A stretch of DNA of 41,292 bases from positions 1 through 41,292 of the forward strand of contig MTML01000107.1 of NCBI GenBank assembly GCA_002011215.1. The letters run 5' to 3'. A model generated the notes under the pieces. It was not told the DNA's origin. It did no database searches and worked only from the letters and a program-made list of their open reading frames with translations. The stretch comes from Archaeoglobus sp. JdFR-24 (GTDB lineage Archaea > Halobacteriota > Archaeoglobi > Archaeoglobales > Archaeoglobaceae). Positions 25,952-34,143 of the stretch are shown here, one piece after another. Position numbers and translations under genes: made by a program. Position 1 is the stretch's first letter, and each line of letters begins with the position of its first letter.

Positions 25952-27793
25952 TTAAAGCACTCTTTCAACACCATACCTCCCCTTGATGAACTTCTGAAAA
26001 GATGAGACTATTTTCAACGATTCCTTGAGCACATAGATGTCCATTTTATCAAGTTCCTCAACTCTGATGATGTTATCGCCCTCTCTTCCAGCTGAGACCG
26101 AGAGAGACTGATGCTTGAGTCTCAAATCCTGAAGAAATTCATAACTCTCAAGAAGATCACTTGACCTCTCTTCACTCAGAATGTCGAGCTCACTCAGCTT
26201 TCCTATCCTTTCCTTTGTATTGGTGATATCAATGATACCCTTTTCCAGAGCCATAACTCTAACTCCATTCGCAATTGGATATATTCCGTATTTTTTGAGG
26301 TCTATACCCTTGTCGAGGTTCTTTATTCCAAATATCCCCACAGGAGGTTCGATTGCTGTTGCATCAAGTGCGAGAAACCTGATTGCCTGATTTGTTATAT
26401 TCTCCTTTATATAATCTAATAAATCAACATATAGCCCCTGATCCCCATGTATGGGTCTTAAATCCAAAAATACTGACAGATATCGAATGTTCTCTCCTGT
26501 TAGAGAGGTAAACCACTTCTTGAAATTCTTTTTCCATTCATCAAGGGTAAGATTCCACTTCGGATTGGAGGCCATGTAGTTGGCAGTGCATTTTGGAATC
26601 CCTATATAGTCAAGGGTCTCGTTTACCTCTCTGGCAAACTCCAGCATCACCTCTCCATCTCCCGAATGGATGATTGCATTATCCTGATCAGTTGCAATTA
26701 TCTGTTCTTTCCTTCCCGAACTCCCCATATGAATCCACACATAGTCTGGAAGTTCCATCCCCCTTTCGCGAAATTTCTCCTCGATCATTCGGATTGTTCT
26801 GACAACAACCGAATCGTTAACGGAGGTGATCATTCTACTCAGATCGTAGAAGTGCATTCCCTTCATGGCCAGTCCCGCCACAGCCTTCCTGATCCCTTCG
26901 AGTGATGTTTTAAGCTCCTCAACACTCGTTGCCTTTCTTATATTCCTGTAGAGGGCTATCAAAGAAGATGTTGGTTCAAACTGGGTCAGTATGTCCTTGC
27001 TTGTTATAACTCCAGCAACACCATTCTTCTTTGTGATGACCAGATGATTGATTCCTTTTTTAAGAAGTGTGAGATATGCTTCAAAAATTGGCTGATCATC
27101 TGATATCGTGATAACAGGAGAATTCATAAAATCTACAACTCTGGCATTTTTATTTCCGGAAATCAGAACCTTTCTCAGATCATGATCTGTCAGAATACCA
27201 AGAGGCTGATTATTTTCATCAACCACAACTATCGAACCGACCCTGTTCTCAAGCATTATTTTTACTGCCTCTTCAATTGTGGTTTCTGGAGAGCAAACAA
27301 CCGGATTCTTTTTGATCAGTTTGCCTATGCTCGTCAGATATACTTCTTCCTGAAATGTTCCCTCAGTCTCCCTCAAAAGATTTGAGAAGGACCTGAACCT
27401 CCGATTTATGAATGTGCTGAAAAAAGCGGCAAATTTTGGATTCATTTCAAATATCTTTTTAAAAGCGTCTTTTTTGATGAGATAGCATATCGTATCTTCA
27501 ACAGCAACGGCAGTGAGTGAAAAAGGGTTCTCTGAGATTATGGAGATTATCCCAAACAGTTCTCCCCTCGAAACAGTGTCCACAAGAGTTTCATCATCGT
27601 ACAATCCGACGAGTCCTGAAAAAACAAGATAGAGATAATTCGTTTTCTTCCCTTTCTTCACAATCACCTTACCCTTCTCGTAAGCTTCAACTTCAAGATT
27701 TTCCACAAGAAGATTCAGTTCCTCCTCTGAAACGTAAGAAAATGGTCTAATCTTTCTCAGAAATTCCTTTGGTGGATTTGACACCAGTTTCAC
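25952..27793 (-). CDS. cNMP-binding / CBS pair / DUF294 nucleotidyltransferase-like signalling protein
   Basis: A 613-aa multidomain cytoplasmic protein. Residues 15-130 form a cyclic-nucleotide-binding-like beta barrel (GELFGIISIISENPFSLTAV). Residues 155-275 are two CBS motifs that usually bind adenine nucleotides. Residues about 295-435 are the DUF294 nucleotidyltransferase-like domain, with GSSGRKEQ (357-364) and DQDNA (369-373) as the metal/nucleotide site. The rest is the DUF294 C-terminal domain, with FLALDATAIEPPVGIFG. It resembles GlnD-type transferases and may sense nucleotide or carbon status. The start is GTG. It sits between acyl-CoA dehydrogenase and exonuclease genes, upstream of the symporter pair, on one strand. 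Confidence 0.9.
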   Translation of the reverse strand: MKLVSNPPKEFLRKIRPFSYVSEEELNLLVENLEVEAYEKGKVIVKKGKKTNYLYLVFSGLVGLYDDETLVDTVSRGELFGIISIISENPFSLTAVAVEDTICYLIKKDAFKKIFEMNPKFAAFFSTFINRRFRSFSNLLRETEGTFQEEVYLTSIGKLIKKNPVVCSPETTIEEAVKIMLENRVGSIVVVDENNQPLGILTDHDLRKVLISGNKNARVVDFMNSPVITISDDQPIFEAYLTLLKKGINHLVITKKNGVAGVITSKDILTQFEPTSSLIALYRNIRKATSVEELKTSLEGIRKAVAGLAMKGMHFYDLSRMITSVNDSVVVRTIRMIEEKFRERGMELPDYVWIHMGSSGRKEQIIATDQDNAIIHSGDGEVMLEFAREVNETLDYIGIPKCTANYMASNPKWNLTLDEWKKNFKKWFTSLTGENIRYLSVFLDLRPIHGDQGLYVDLLDYIKENITNQAIRFLALDATAIEPPVGIFGIKNLDKGIDLKKYGIYPIANGVRVMALEKGIIDITNTKERIGKLSELDILSEERSSDLLESYEFLQDLRLKHQSLSVSAGREGDNIIRVEELDKMDIYVLKESLKIVSSFQKFIKGRYGVERVL

Positions 27794-27815
27794 CTCAGAT
27801 CTGACACCAGTTTCA
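27780..27815. repeat. 13-bp direct repeat at the start of the DUF294 gene
   Basis: The 13 bases gacaccagtttca occur at 27780-27792 and again at 27803-27815. The first copy covers the GTG start codon region of the DUF294 protein gene. It may be a local duplication or a paired operator; the short gap to the acyl-CoA dehydrogenase gene argues against a separate promoter. Confidence 0.6.
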
Positions 27816-27835
27816 GCTGGTTACTGGAGTCCTGA

Positions 27836-28942
27836 TCACTTGAGAACTGTCCTAGATATAATTACCTTCATAATTTCAGATGTGCCCTCAGCTATATCAA
27901 GTATTTTCGCATCTCTATATGCTCTTTCAACAGGTGAACCAGAAATCACTCCGTGTCCACCAAATATCTCAACTGCAAGATCTGCAGCCCTTTTTGTGAC
28001 CTCAGCAACCTTCAGTTTACACATAGCGCCGAGGGTTGTGGCATCAATCTCATATTCCATCCCATCGGCAACCCTTGCCGAGTTGTAGACGAGCCTTGAA
28101 ACTGCCTCTATTTCCGTCGCAACTTCAGCAATCATCCACTGAATTCCCTGAAAGTCCGCTACCTTTTTACCAAAAGCGTCTCTCTCCTTCGCATACTTTT
28201 TCGCAAGCTCAAAACATCTTCTCGCTATACCGACGCCCATAGCCGCAAAGGGAATTCTGTTTGGGGCAAGGGTGGCAAGAGCAACCTTCATTCCATTTCC
28301 CTCACCACCCAGAATGTTCTCTTCCGAGACCTCTATATTTCTGAAACCCACTGACGCCAGACCGCTTCCTCTCATGCCTGTGGCATTGAGTTTCGTAACT
28401 ACAACTCCATCCTTCTCAACAATAAATGCTGTCAGACCTTTTGGACCCTCACCTGTTCTTGCAATCACAATAATAACATTCCCAAAAACCGCATTTGTTA
28501 TCAGAGTTTTTCTGCCATTCAAGATATACCTATCTCCCTCTTTTTTTGCCTCCATCTTCATTCCAGCTACATCACTTCCCCCTGCGGGCTCTGTTATCGC
28601 CAGAGTTCCAACACTCTCCTTAACAAGTCTGTTTAACCATTTTTTCTTCTGATCTTCGCTTCCAAATTTTCTCAGCGCATCCACTGCCATGTGATGCACC
28701 ACAACCGAGTGTGCAACTCCGGCACTGACCTTTCCAAGCTCCTCCGCTACAAGAGAAGCTTCAAAATAGCCTAAATTCAAACCACCATGGGTTTCAGGAG
28801 CAAATATTCCCATAAGCCCATTCTTGAATAAAAGTTCGATAACTTCCCTATCCATTTCATTGTTCGCATCGATCTGGCTGGCTTTTTTTGCCACAAGAGA
28901 TTTAACTGAGGAAACCCTATCGCTCAACTCTTCTGTTAACAT
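27836..28942 (-). CDS. Acyl-CoA dehydrogenase
   Basis: A 368-aa FAD flavoenzyme that oxidises an acyl-CoA at the alpha-beta bond. FAD and substrate segments are visible: LAITEPAGGSDVAGM (about 113-127), LNGRKTLITNA, GMRGSGLASVGF, RDAFGKKVADFQGIQW, and EIFGGHGVISGSPVERAYRD. The catalytic base is Glu352 in IAEGTSEIM. The electron acceptor (ETF or a membrane carrier) is not encoded here. It follows a small wHTH gene by 49 nt and precedes the DUF294 gene by 42 nt, all in one direction. Chain-length or branched-chain preference cannot be told by eye. Confidence 0.92.
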   Translation of the reverse strand: MLTEELSDRVSSVKSLVAKKASQIDANNEMDREVIELLFKNGLMGIFAPETHGGLNLGYFEASLVAEELGKVSAGVAHSVVVHHMAVDALRKFGSEDQKKKWLNRLVKESVGTLAITEPAGGSDVAGMKMEAKKEGDRYILNGRKTLITNAVFGNVIIVIARTGEGPKGLTAFIVEKDGVVVTKLNATGMRGSGLASVGFRNIEVSEENILGGEGNGMKVALATLAPNRIPFAAMGVGIARRCFELAKKYAKERDAFGKKVADFQGIQWMIAEVATEIEAVSRLVYNSARVADGMEYEIDATTLGAMCKLKVAEVTKRAADLAVEIFGGHGVISGSPVERAYRDAKILDIAEGTSEIMKVIISRTVLK

Positions 28943-28991
28943 TCAAATCACCATTATTTAGAATGATTTTTCCCTATAATACCTTTTTTGT

Positions 28992-29390
28992 TTAAAGTGC
29001 TTCGGAATCGTAGCCGAGAACTGCTGTCCACCACCATCTCGCCATGTCAGCAAGATCTCTGCTGAAAACACCACTGAGCCTGTATTCTCCATCCTTTATT
29101 GCAATCATTCCCGCTCCAATTAGCTTATTCCTCATTGAGTAGAAAGATGACCTGACCATCCCTAATTCTTCCATAACCGTCTCCCATTCCTCCACTTTCA
29201 AAGGTTTGCCTGCTTTTTGCCTCTCATCGATAATGTTGATAAAGCGGATAGCCTTCATTGCCACATCCTCTTTTCTGAATATCCTTCGCATCAACTCAAG
29301 AAAGGGATTTTTGGATTGTGTTATTCTTGCTGAAGATGCTGACCTGACAATCATGCTTGTTGATGTTTTTGGAGCTTCCTTCACCTTCAT
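28992..29390 (-). CDS. Small winged-helix protein, putative regulator
   Basis: A 132-aa protein with a basic, Ser/Thr-rich N-terminus. A predicted winged helix spans about residues 55-110: [34 protein letters not shown], and a DGEYRLSG wing. I do not recognise a named family. A TATA-like AATATTATATTC (29415-29426) lies about 28 nt before the ATG. It precedes the acyl-CoA dehydrogenase gene and may regulate it; that is an inference from position only. Confidence 0.65.
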   Translation of the reverse strand: MKVKEAPKTSTSMIVRSASSARITQSKNPFLELMRRIFRKEDVAMKAIRFINIIDERQKAGKPLKVEEWETVMEELGMVRSSFYSMRNKLIGAGMIAIKDGEYRLSGVFSRDLADMARWWWTAVLGYDSEAL

Positions 29391-29480
29391 ATTTCAAAAT
29401 TTGTGTAATAAAGAATATAATATTTATGGTATCATTTTTCAAGAAATACAAAATAATCCGAGGAAATCAACCCCTTATTA

Positions 29481-30242
29481 TCAATCCCGTATTTTTGAGG
29501 CGATCAGATCTGCAACCTTCTTTCCGCTGAGTAGCATTCCACCAAATATCGGTCCCATCCTTGGCAGGCCGTAAACAGCTGCTACAGTCATACCTGCAGC
29601 AAACAGCCCCGGATAAACCTCAGATGTGTTGTCTATTACACCCTTCTCCCCTTCCTCTGCGTGCATGTATCGTTCTCCTTTCAGCACAAGTCCAGAGGTC
29701 TTTCTTGAAACTATGCTGCAAATCGATGCGTCATGCCCGGTTGCGTCAACAACTGCCTTTGAGAAAACGGTGATCGGATCCACATGCAGGTTACTCATCT
29801 CAACCGCTGTGAAATTGATGACAAGCCCCGTAATCTCACCATTCCTTATCATCACATCCTCCACATTCACCAGATTGAATATCCTCGCAACTCTGGATGC
29901 TCTGTAAACAAGCCCACCTGCCAGTTCAATTGCATCAACAACATAGTGGTTATCATCGTACTTTTCATAGGATATACCGAATTCATCCAGCACACTGGTG
30001 GCTTTTTTCTGGACAACGACCTTGTTGAGCATCATTCCGCCGCCCCATATTCCCCCGCCAAGGCTGAGCTTTTTCTCAAAAACAGTCGTCCTGAAACCCA
30101 TGGAACCTAGGTAATATGCTGCAACAAGTCCTGAGGGGCCTGCACCAACTATCGCAACATCATTCTGCAGAGAGTCGATCAGCTTCTCAGAATATTTTTC
30201 AACTATGGCCTTTGAAATTATTATTTCATCAATTTGAGACAT
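29481..30242 (-). CDS. thi4: Thi4-family thiazole synthase, non-suicide (His) type
   Basis: Thi4 makes the adenylated thiazole of thiamine from NAD and glycine. The 253-aa protein has the dinucleotide-binding motif VAIVGAGPSGLVAAYYLGSM (29-48), a GGGIWGGGMM loop, and DATGHDA, and it ends with LPRMGPIFGGMLLSGKKVA. At the position of the sulfur-donating Cys of yeast Thi4 the sequence is LHVDP with His153. This predicts the catalytic archaeal form that uses free sulfide instead of destroying its own Cys. Databases sometimes label this family ribose 1,5-bisphosphate isomerase. It stands alone with a T-rich TATA about 25 nt upstream; thiM and thiE lie 7 kb away. Confidence 0.92.
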   Translation of the reverse strand: MSQIDEIIISKAIVEKYSEKLIDSLQNDVAIVGAGPSGLVAAYYLGSMGFRTTVFEKKLSLGGGIWGGGMMLNKVVVQKKATSVLDEFGISYEKYDDNHYVVDAIELAGGLVYRASRVARIFNLVNVEDVMIRNGEITGLVINFTAVEMSNLHVDPITVFSKAVVDATGHDASICSIVSRKTSGLVLKGERYMHAEEGEKGVIDNTSEVYPGLFAAGMTVAAVYGLPRMGPIFGGMLLSGKKVADLIASKIRD

Positions 30243-30428
30243 GTTCCTACTTGAGAGTTTGATTTTAAAAAATTAGCCATAAACACATGTGCGTTCAGAG
30301 AAAGTACAAAATTTTGGATGTGTTCAATTATTGTCCAACTATTTTTCCAGAGCACCTATTTAATTTTATTCAGGTTTGTGATATCCCAATACATTCCCTC
30401 AAGATACATAAAAATATTAAAGTGGATA

Positions 30429-30776
30429 TTAACCCTGTGAATCTTTATCCTTGTTTCCTTTGTATAATATTATCCTAACCTTCTCTTCAGTTACAAGCCC
30501 CTCTTTTACAATTTCGAGCAGTTTTGGTTTTATTTTCTCAATCTTTTCTTTCTGATCAACTACTTCCACTACTACTGGCAAATCTGTCGATAATCTCAGT
30601 ATGGATGTTGTGTGTATGCGACTCGTTTTTCCAAATCCAGAAATGCCCCTCAAAACTGTAGCTCCGGCTAAACCTTCCTTTTTAAACATCTCAATAAGAT
30701 GTTTGTAAAGCGGCTTGCCTTCATATCTGTCTGATTCACCGATAAAGATTCTCAAAAGAATAGCCTCCTCTTCCAT
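30429..30776 (-). CDS. DUF190 (PII-like fold) protein
   Basis: A 115-aa member of the DUF190 family, which often accompanies CrcB fluoride channels. Typical sequence is LLRIFIGESDRYEGKPLYKH, LAGATVLRGISGFG, and LPVVVEVVDQKEKIEKI. The fold is PII-like and may be regulatory; its function is unknown. The start is the ATG at 30774-30776. Its ribosome site GGAGGC (30784-30789) lies within the last codons of crcB, whose stop is 1 nt away, so translation is coupled. It is the last gene of the fluoride-riboswitch operon. Confidence 0.9.
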   Translation of the reverse strand: MEEEAILLRIFIGESDRYEGKPLYKHLIEMFKKEGLAGATVLRGISGFGKTSRIHTTSILRLSTDLPVVVEVVDQKEKIEKIKPKLLEIVKEGLVTEEKVRIILYKGNKDKDSQG

Positions 30777-30777
30777 T

Positions 30778-31167
30778 TTAATGCCTCCATAAACCAACAG
30801 CAACAACCCTGCCGAGATATACGGCAAGCAGTGTTGATATAATTGTTCCCACTAAATTCAGAGCAAATAAAAAAATTTCCTTTTGCTCCAGAAATCTAAA
30901 TGATTCGTAGCTAAATGTTGACATGGTTGTAAAAGAGCCCAGAAAACCTATCGTCAGGAATATTCTTGCATTATCACCAAAAAGTCCTTCGTATTCAGAG
31001 AGGTACATAATCAGACTCAAAATAAAGCTACCAGTAGCATTTACCGTAAGTGTACCCACAGGAAAACTCAGAAATCCATCCTGTATCCATCCACCAATCA
31101 GGTACCTCAACACCGCTCCCAGAAAGCCACCCAGTCCTATCAACAGCAAATTATACACTCCACTCAC
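30778..31167 (-). CDS. crcB: Fluoride channel CrcB/Fluc
   Basis: CrcB is a small dual-topology membrane channel that expels fluoride. The 129-aa protein has four helices and the family motifs GLGGFLGAVLRYLIGG (11-26), GTLTVNATGSFILS (38-51, with the channel Asn), and GFLGSFTTMSTFSYE (74-88, with the Phe box and sodium-site Thr/Ser). The frame starts at GTG (31165-31167); another GTG three codons on is preceded by GGTGAG and may be the real start. It begins 12 nt after the prenyltransferase-repeat gene and is followed by DUF190. The operon is headed by a fluoride riboswitch. Confidence 0.95.
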   Translation of the reverse strand: MSGVYNLLLIGLGGFLGAVLRYLIGGWIQDGFLSFPVGTLTVNATGSFILSLIMYLSEYEGLFGDNARIFLTIGFLGSFTTMSTFSYESFRFLEQKEIFLFALNLVGTIISTLLAVYLGRVVAVGLWRH

Positions 31168-31179
31168 CTGTTATAAGCA

Positions 31180-32025
31180 TTAGAGTTCACTTTCAAAACA
31201 CCTCAAACTCGCAATTGCATAGTAGGTATTCTCAAGCGTCGAGATACCACCGGAGATACTCCTTCTAAAACCGCCGTTGAAATTCTGAAGTGATGAAATA
31301 TACTCTATGGTTTTTTCATTTGCTCTATGGCCCAGCAATTTAAGGCATAAGAGTGCATAGTACGTTTCTTCAAGGTAAGGGGGATAGCCACCAGGAGACT
31401 TTGTAAAGCCTCCTTTGTGACATTCGTGTTCCTCAACGAAAGTTATCACAGCATCATCTCTTTTAATCTCATCACAAAGTATAAACACGCAGTAATAGGT
31501 CTCTCGAAGGTTTGGAAAGGTGATACCAAACCCACCATCCTTTCTGAAGTTTTCGATGATTGTTTTTACAGATTCTGGAATCGTGTGTCTTGGATCAAGC
31601 AACCTTAAAGAATGAGTGATCATATATACTTCCTTTAAGAAATTGGGTGTTTCAGAAGAGTAGGCTACTGTTATTTCGGTACCTGCACGGGGCGTTCTGT
31701 TCAAAGCTTCGTCGAGTTTTAGGAAGAGAAGATCACTCATATCAGGCAGTTTTTCTCCAAGCAGGCTTAAGGAATTGAACGCGTAAAAGATAGAGTGCAG
31801 ATTATTCCTGAGGTTGCTTTTAAGAAATTCTATAAGCTTTTCTTTATCAGGTATATCCTCCCCAACAGACTTGAGAACATATATCGCATAGTAAGTTTCA
31901 GGCAACGAAGGTGGTAAAGGTCTGCAAAAGGCAAAACCATAATCCGTTTTTCTTGATAGTATAAAATCTCTCAGCTTTCTAATGTCGATTCTACTGAATG
32001 GGTTTCGATTGATCTGCAAGCACAA
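31180..32025 (-). CDS. Prenyltransferase/squalene-cyclase-repeat (alpha-toroid) protein in the fluoride operon
   Basis: The protein is made of repeated helix pairs of the terpenoid-cyclase/protein-prenyltransferase alpha-alpha toroid. Repeats read LPETYYAIYVLKSVG, LRETYYCVFIL, LEETYYALLCLKLLG and LENTYYAIASLRCF, each preceded by a GGF turn (DGGFG, KGGFT, NGGFR). I see no DxDD cyclase motif and no clear zinc ligands, so it may bind a ligand or protein and not be catalytic. The open frame extends upstream to an ATG at 32056-32058, but that lies inside the riboswitch. The TTG at 32023-32025 follows GGGGGTGG by 5 nt and gives 281 aa. crcB follows 12 nt after its stop. Confidence 0.78.
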   Translation of the reverse strand: MCLQINRNPFSRIDIRKLRDFILSRKTDYGFAFCRPLPPSLPETYYAIYVLKSVGEDIPDKEKLIEFLKSNLRNNLHSIFYAFNSLSLLGEKLPDMSDLLFLKLDEALNRTPRAGTEITVAYSSETPNFLKEVYMITHSLRLLDPRHTIPESVKTIIENFRKDGGFGITFPNLRETYYCVFILCDEIKRDDAVITFVEEHECHKGGFTKSPGGYPPYLEETYYALLCLKLLGHRANEKTIEYISSLQNFNGGFRRSISGGISTLENTYYAIASLRCFESEL

Positions 32026-32046
32026 TGTGTCCACCCCCTGCAAAAC

Positions 32047-32094
32047 AGGCGTCATCATCCCCTTTGGGGAAGTTAAGGGTGGACGCCATCACCC
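32047..32094 (-). promoter_or_regulatory. Fluoride riboswitch (crcB motif)
   Basis: The minus-strand RNA has the full crcB-motif architecture. P1 is GGGUG (32094-32090) with CACCC (32082-32078), enclosing AUGGCGUC. The loop bases GGCGUC pair perfectly with GACGCC (32053-32048) as the long-range pseudoknot. The second hairpin is UCCCC-AAA-GGGGA, followed by the conserved UGAUGACGCCU. A TATA-like element at 32117-32126 puts the transcript start at about 32096, directly before the aptamer. The region after the pseudoknot contains GGGGGTGG, the likely ribosome site of the first gene. Control by exposing or hiding that site is therefore plausible. Confidence 0.92.
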
Positions 32095-32116
32095 ACCAGG
32101 AAGCAAATAGCAAAGG

Positions 32117-32126
32117 ATTATTATAA
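32117..32126 (-). promoter_or_regulatory. TATA box of the fluoride operon
   Basis: The minus strand reads TTATAATAAT, about 26 nt upstream of the first base of the riboswitch. The remaining DNA up to 32315 is AT-rich with a short direct repeat (atattaat...cagta, 32168-32200) and no gene. Confidence 0.5.
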
Positions 32127-32315
32127 TTTACGTAAGAGATAGAAAAAGTTCAGAGAACATGCATTCAAATATATTAATAACAGTAATATATTAATCACAG
32201 TAATCAATAACAACCGCTATCACAATATAACCAATAACTCATCAATAACCACAACTTTCACCTAACCCGGAAATTATTCTGGGAACTCATTCTATACAAA
32301 ACACTTGCAGATCGC

Positions 32316-33227
32316 TCAAAGTACAATCCTACCAAGCTTTGCCATGTCGTTACTGTTCAGAACCTCTCTGCCAGCAGATAATAAGAGTTCTTTCATATCT
32401 CCTATCTCCCGGAGCATTCTACCTCTCTCTTTCGGGAGATTTCCATGAACTCCTGTAAAAATCGGTTTTCCTCTGTAAAAAAGATAGTTCGAAACATGAT
32501 CACAGGTCAGATATGTCTCCACACCTATATTTTTTACAAGCATTTCAAGTTCTTCAAGCTGTTCAATTGGAGAGAGGAGAGTTATTTGCTTTCCAATCAT
32601 TTCCTCAATTTCCGTTCCTGGCAATATCGTTAAAGTTCTGATCCTGACAAAATCCGGATTGGCTTCATTAATTACCTCAGCACTGCTCAATGCATGATTT
32701 TCCATTCTTTCTTTGCCACCCAAACCGAGAATATAATAAAACGAGACTTCAAAATACTTCCCAGCTTTTTTACCAGCCTCAATCATGTCATTTCTGGTTG
32801 CCCCCTTGCGAACAAGCTCCAAAACCTCATCATCGCCGCTTTCCAGTCCAATGTGCAACCTATCAAGACCTGCATTTCTGAGAGCTTCCAGCTTTTCCTC
32901 ACTCATTCTTGCGATGGTTTTTGCTCTCGCATATGCTGTGATCCTTTCAATATGGGGGTGCTTCTGTTTGAGAAAACTGACAATCTCAACAATATCCCTG
33001 TGAACGAGGGGATTGGAGTCTCCCAAAAAGGCTGTCTTTGCGACAGGGAAATGCTCTCTCAGATTTTCAATATCCCTTAAAACTTCATTTTTCGGTCTTT
33101 GCTGAAATTTCATATCGCGATACATCGAACAAAAAGCACACTTGTTCCAGGTGCATCCTCTAACCACTCTTATCAGAGCACTTCCAGCCTCACTTGGAGG
33201 ACGATAGGGTGGATAATCATAATCCAT
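32316..33227 (-). CDS. Radical SAM protein
   Basis: A radical S-adenosylmethionine enzyme of about 303 aa. The iron-sulfur motif is RGCTWNKCAFCSMY, a C-x4-C-x2-C spacing instead of the usual C-x3-C-x2-C; this spacing occurs in a known subfamily with CPWN/CTWN motifs. Further features are AFLGDSNPLVH (about 65), RLHIGLESGDDEVLELVRKG (about 125-144), YYILGLGG with the SAM-binding Gly, and LTILPGTE. The HemN/Elp3-like order is clear but the substrate is not. I use the ATG at 33225-33227, giving MDYDYPPYRPP. An upstream extension of 44 codons overlaps the divergent btpA promoter and is unlikely to be coding. Confidence 0.85.
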   Translation of the reverse strand: MDYDYPPYRPPSEAGSALIRVVRGCTWNKCAFCSMYRDMKFQQRPKNEVLRDIENLREHFPVAKTAFLGDSNPLVHRDIVEIVSFLKQKHPHIERITAYARAKTIARMSEEKLEALRNAGLDRLHIGLESGDDEVLELVRKGATRNDMIEAGKKAGKYFEVSFYYILGLGGKERMENHALSSAEVINEANPDFVRIRTLTILPGTEIEEMIGKQITLLSPIEQLEELEMLVKNIGVETYLTCDHVSNYLFYRGKPIFTGVHGNLPKERGRMLREIGDMKELLLSAGREVLNSNDMAKLGRIVL

Positions 33228-33284
33228 GTTTGCATTATGGTGATTCTTCAGAAATACTTTTTTATTCAGAAAACCATTATCTCT

Positions 33285-34052
33285 GTGGAACTGAATAAAG
33301 ATAGAAAAATTGTTATTGGAGTTGTACACCTCCTCCCCCTTCCCGGTGCTCCACTCCATGAATCCTTCGAGGAGGTAATCAAGAAAGCACTGAAGGATGC
33401 AAAAGCAATCGAGGAAGGAGGAGCGGATGCATTAATAATTGAGAACTATGGTGATATGCCTTTCCTCACCGAAGTCGGAAAGGAGACCATAGCCTGCATG
33501 ACCTCCGTTGCAAAGGAGATTAAGAATGCTGTATCGATTCCCCTTGGAGTTAACGTGTTGAGAAATGATGGTTTTGGTGCACTTGCCATTGCCAAAGCTG
33601 TTAAGGCAGAGTTTGTGAGAATAAATCAGCTTTATTTTACTTCTATTACGCCAGAAGGTGTTCTAACAGGAAATGCCGGAAAATTGCTGAGATACAGAAA
33701 AATTATAGGATGCAAAGCCAGAATTTTCGCAGATATCCATGTCAAGCATGCAATCCACTTTGCAAGAATCGAAGATTATGCTTCAGAGTTCAACAGATCC
33801 ATGGCTGATGCAGCAATCATTACCGGCACAAGAACGGGAATTCCACCAGATATTGCACATTTAAAGCTTCTGAGAGATATTGTAGAACTTCCTGTGCTTG
33901 CTGGAAGTGGTGTGAACCACAGAAATATCTTAGATATACTCAAATACGCTGATGGTGTCATAGTAGGAACATATTTCAAAAAAGAACCTAAATTTGACTC
34001 AGAAATTGATGTAAAAAGGGTTAAAAAGATTGTTTCAGTGGCGAAACTGTGA
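33285..34052 (+). CDS. btpA: BtpA/SgcQ-family TIM-barrel protein
   Basis: A 255-aa protein of the BtpA family. The first strand IVIGVVHLLPLPGAP, then GGADALIIENYGDMPF, SIPLGVNVLRNDGFGALAIA, FADIHVKHAIHF, and LAGSGVNHRNI-x-GVIVGTYFKK match the family in order. Cyanobacterial BtpA is linked to photosystem I assembly; archaeal homologues are of unknown function. The open frame reaches back to 33099 but those 62 codons lie antisense over the radical SAM gene. The GTG at 33285-33287 is the first start after the shared promoter patch and gives the usual family length. Confidence 0.88.
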   Translation: MELNKDRKIVIGVVHLLPLPGAPLHESFEEVIKKALKDAKAIEEGGADALIIENYGDMPFLTEVGKETIACMTSVAKEIKNAVSIPLGVNVLRNDGFGALAIAKAVKAEFVRINQLYFTSITPEGVLTGNAGKLLRYRKIIGCKARIFADIHVKHAIHFARIEDYASEFNRSMADAAIITGTRTGIPPDIAHLKLLRDIVELPVLAGSGVNHRNILDILKYADGVIVGTYFKKEPKFDSEIDVKRVKKIVSVAKL

Positions 34053-34111
34053 TAGCTTTGGATCTCTGTTAAGAATCTATATTCAATAACTTCAAAATTT
34101 TAACCGATAGT

Positions 34112-34138
34112 CTTAAATACAATTTAGGTCTCCCTAAA
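34112..34138 (+). promoter_or_regulatory. feoB promoter with palindromic metalloregulator operator
   Basis: The TATA box CTTAAATAC (34112-34120) is 28 nt before the feoB ATG, so the gene is leaderless. Between them TTTAGG-TCTC-CCTAAA (34123-34138) forms a perfect inverted repeat. The sequence resembles the TTAGG half-sites of DtxR/IdeR boxes. A repressor bound here would block initiation. The DtxR/FeoA fusion encoded downstream is the obvious candidate. Confidence 0.65.
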
Positions 34139-34143
34139 AATCA

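Noticed and set aside
33099..33284. 62-codon N-terminal extension of the BtpA protein
   Set aside because: It runs antisense over the radical SAM gene start and the shared promoter and is not part of the BtpA family fold.
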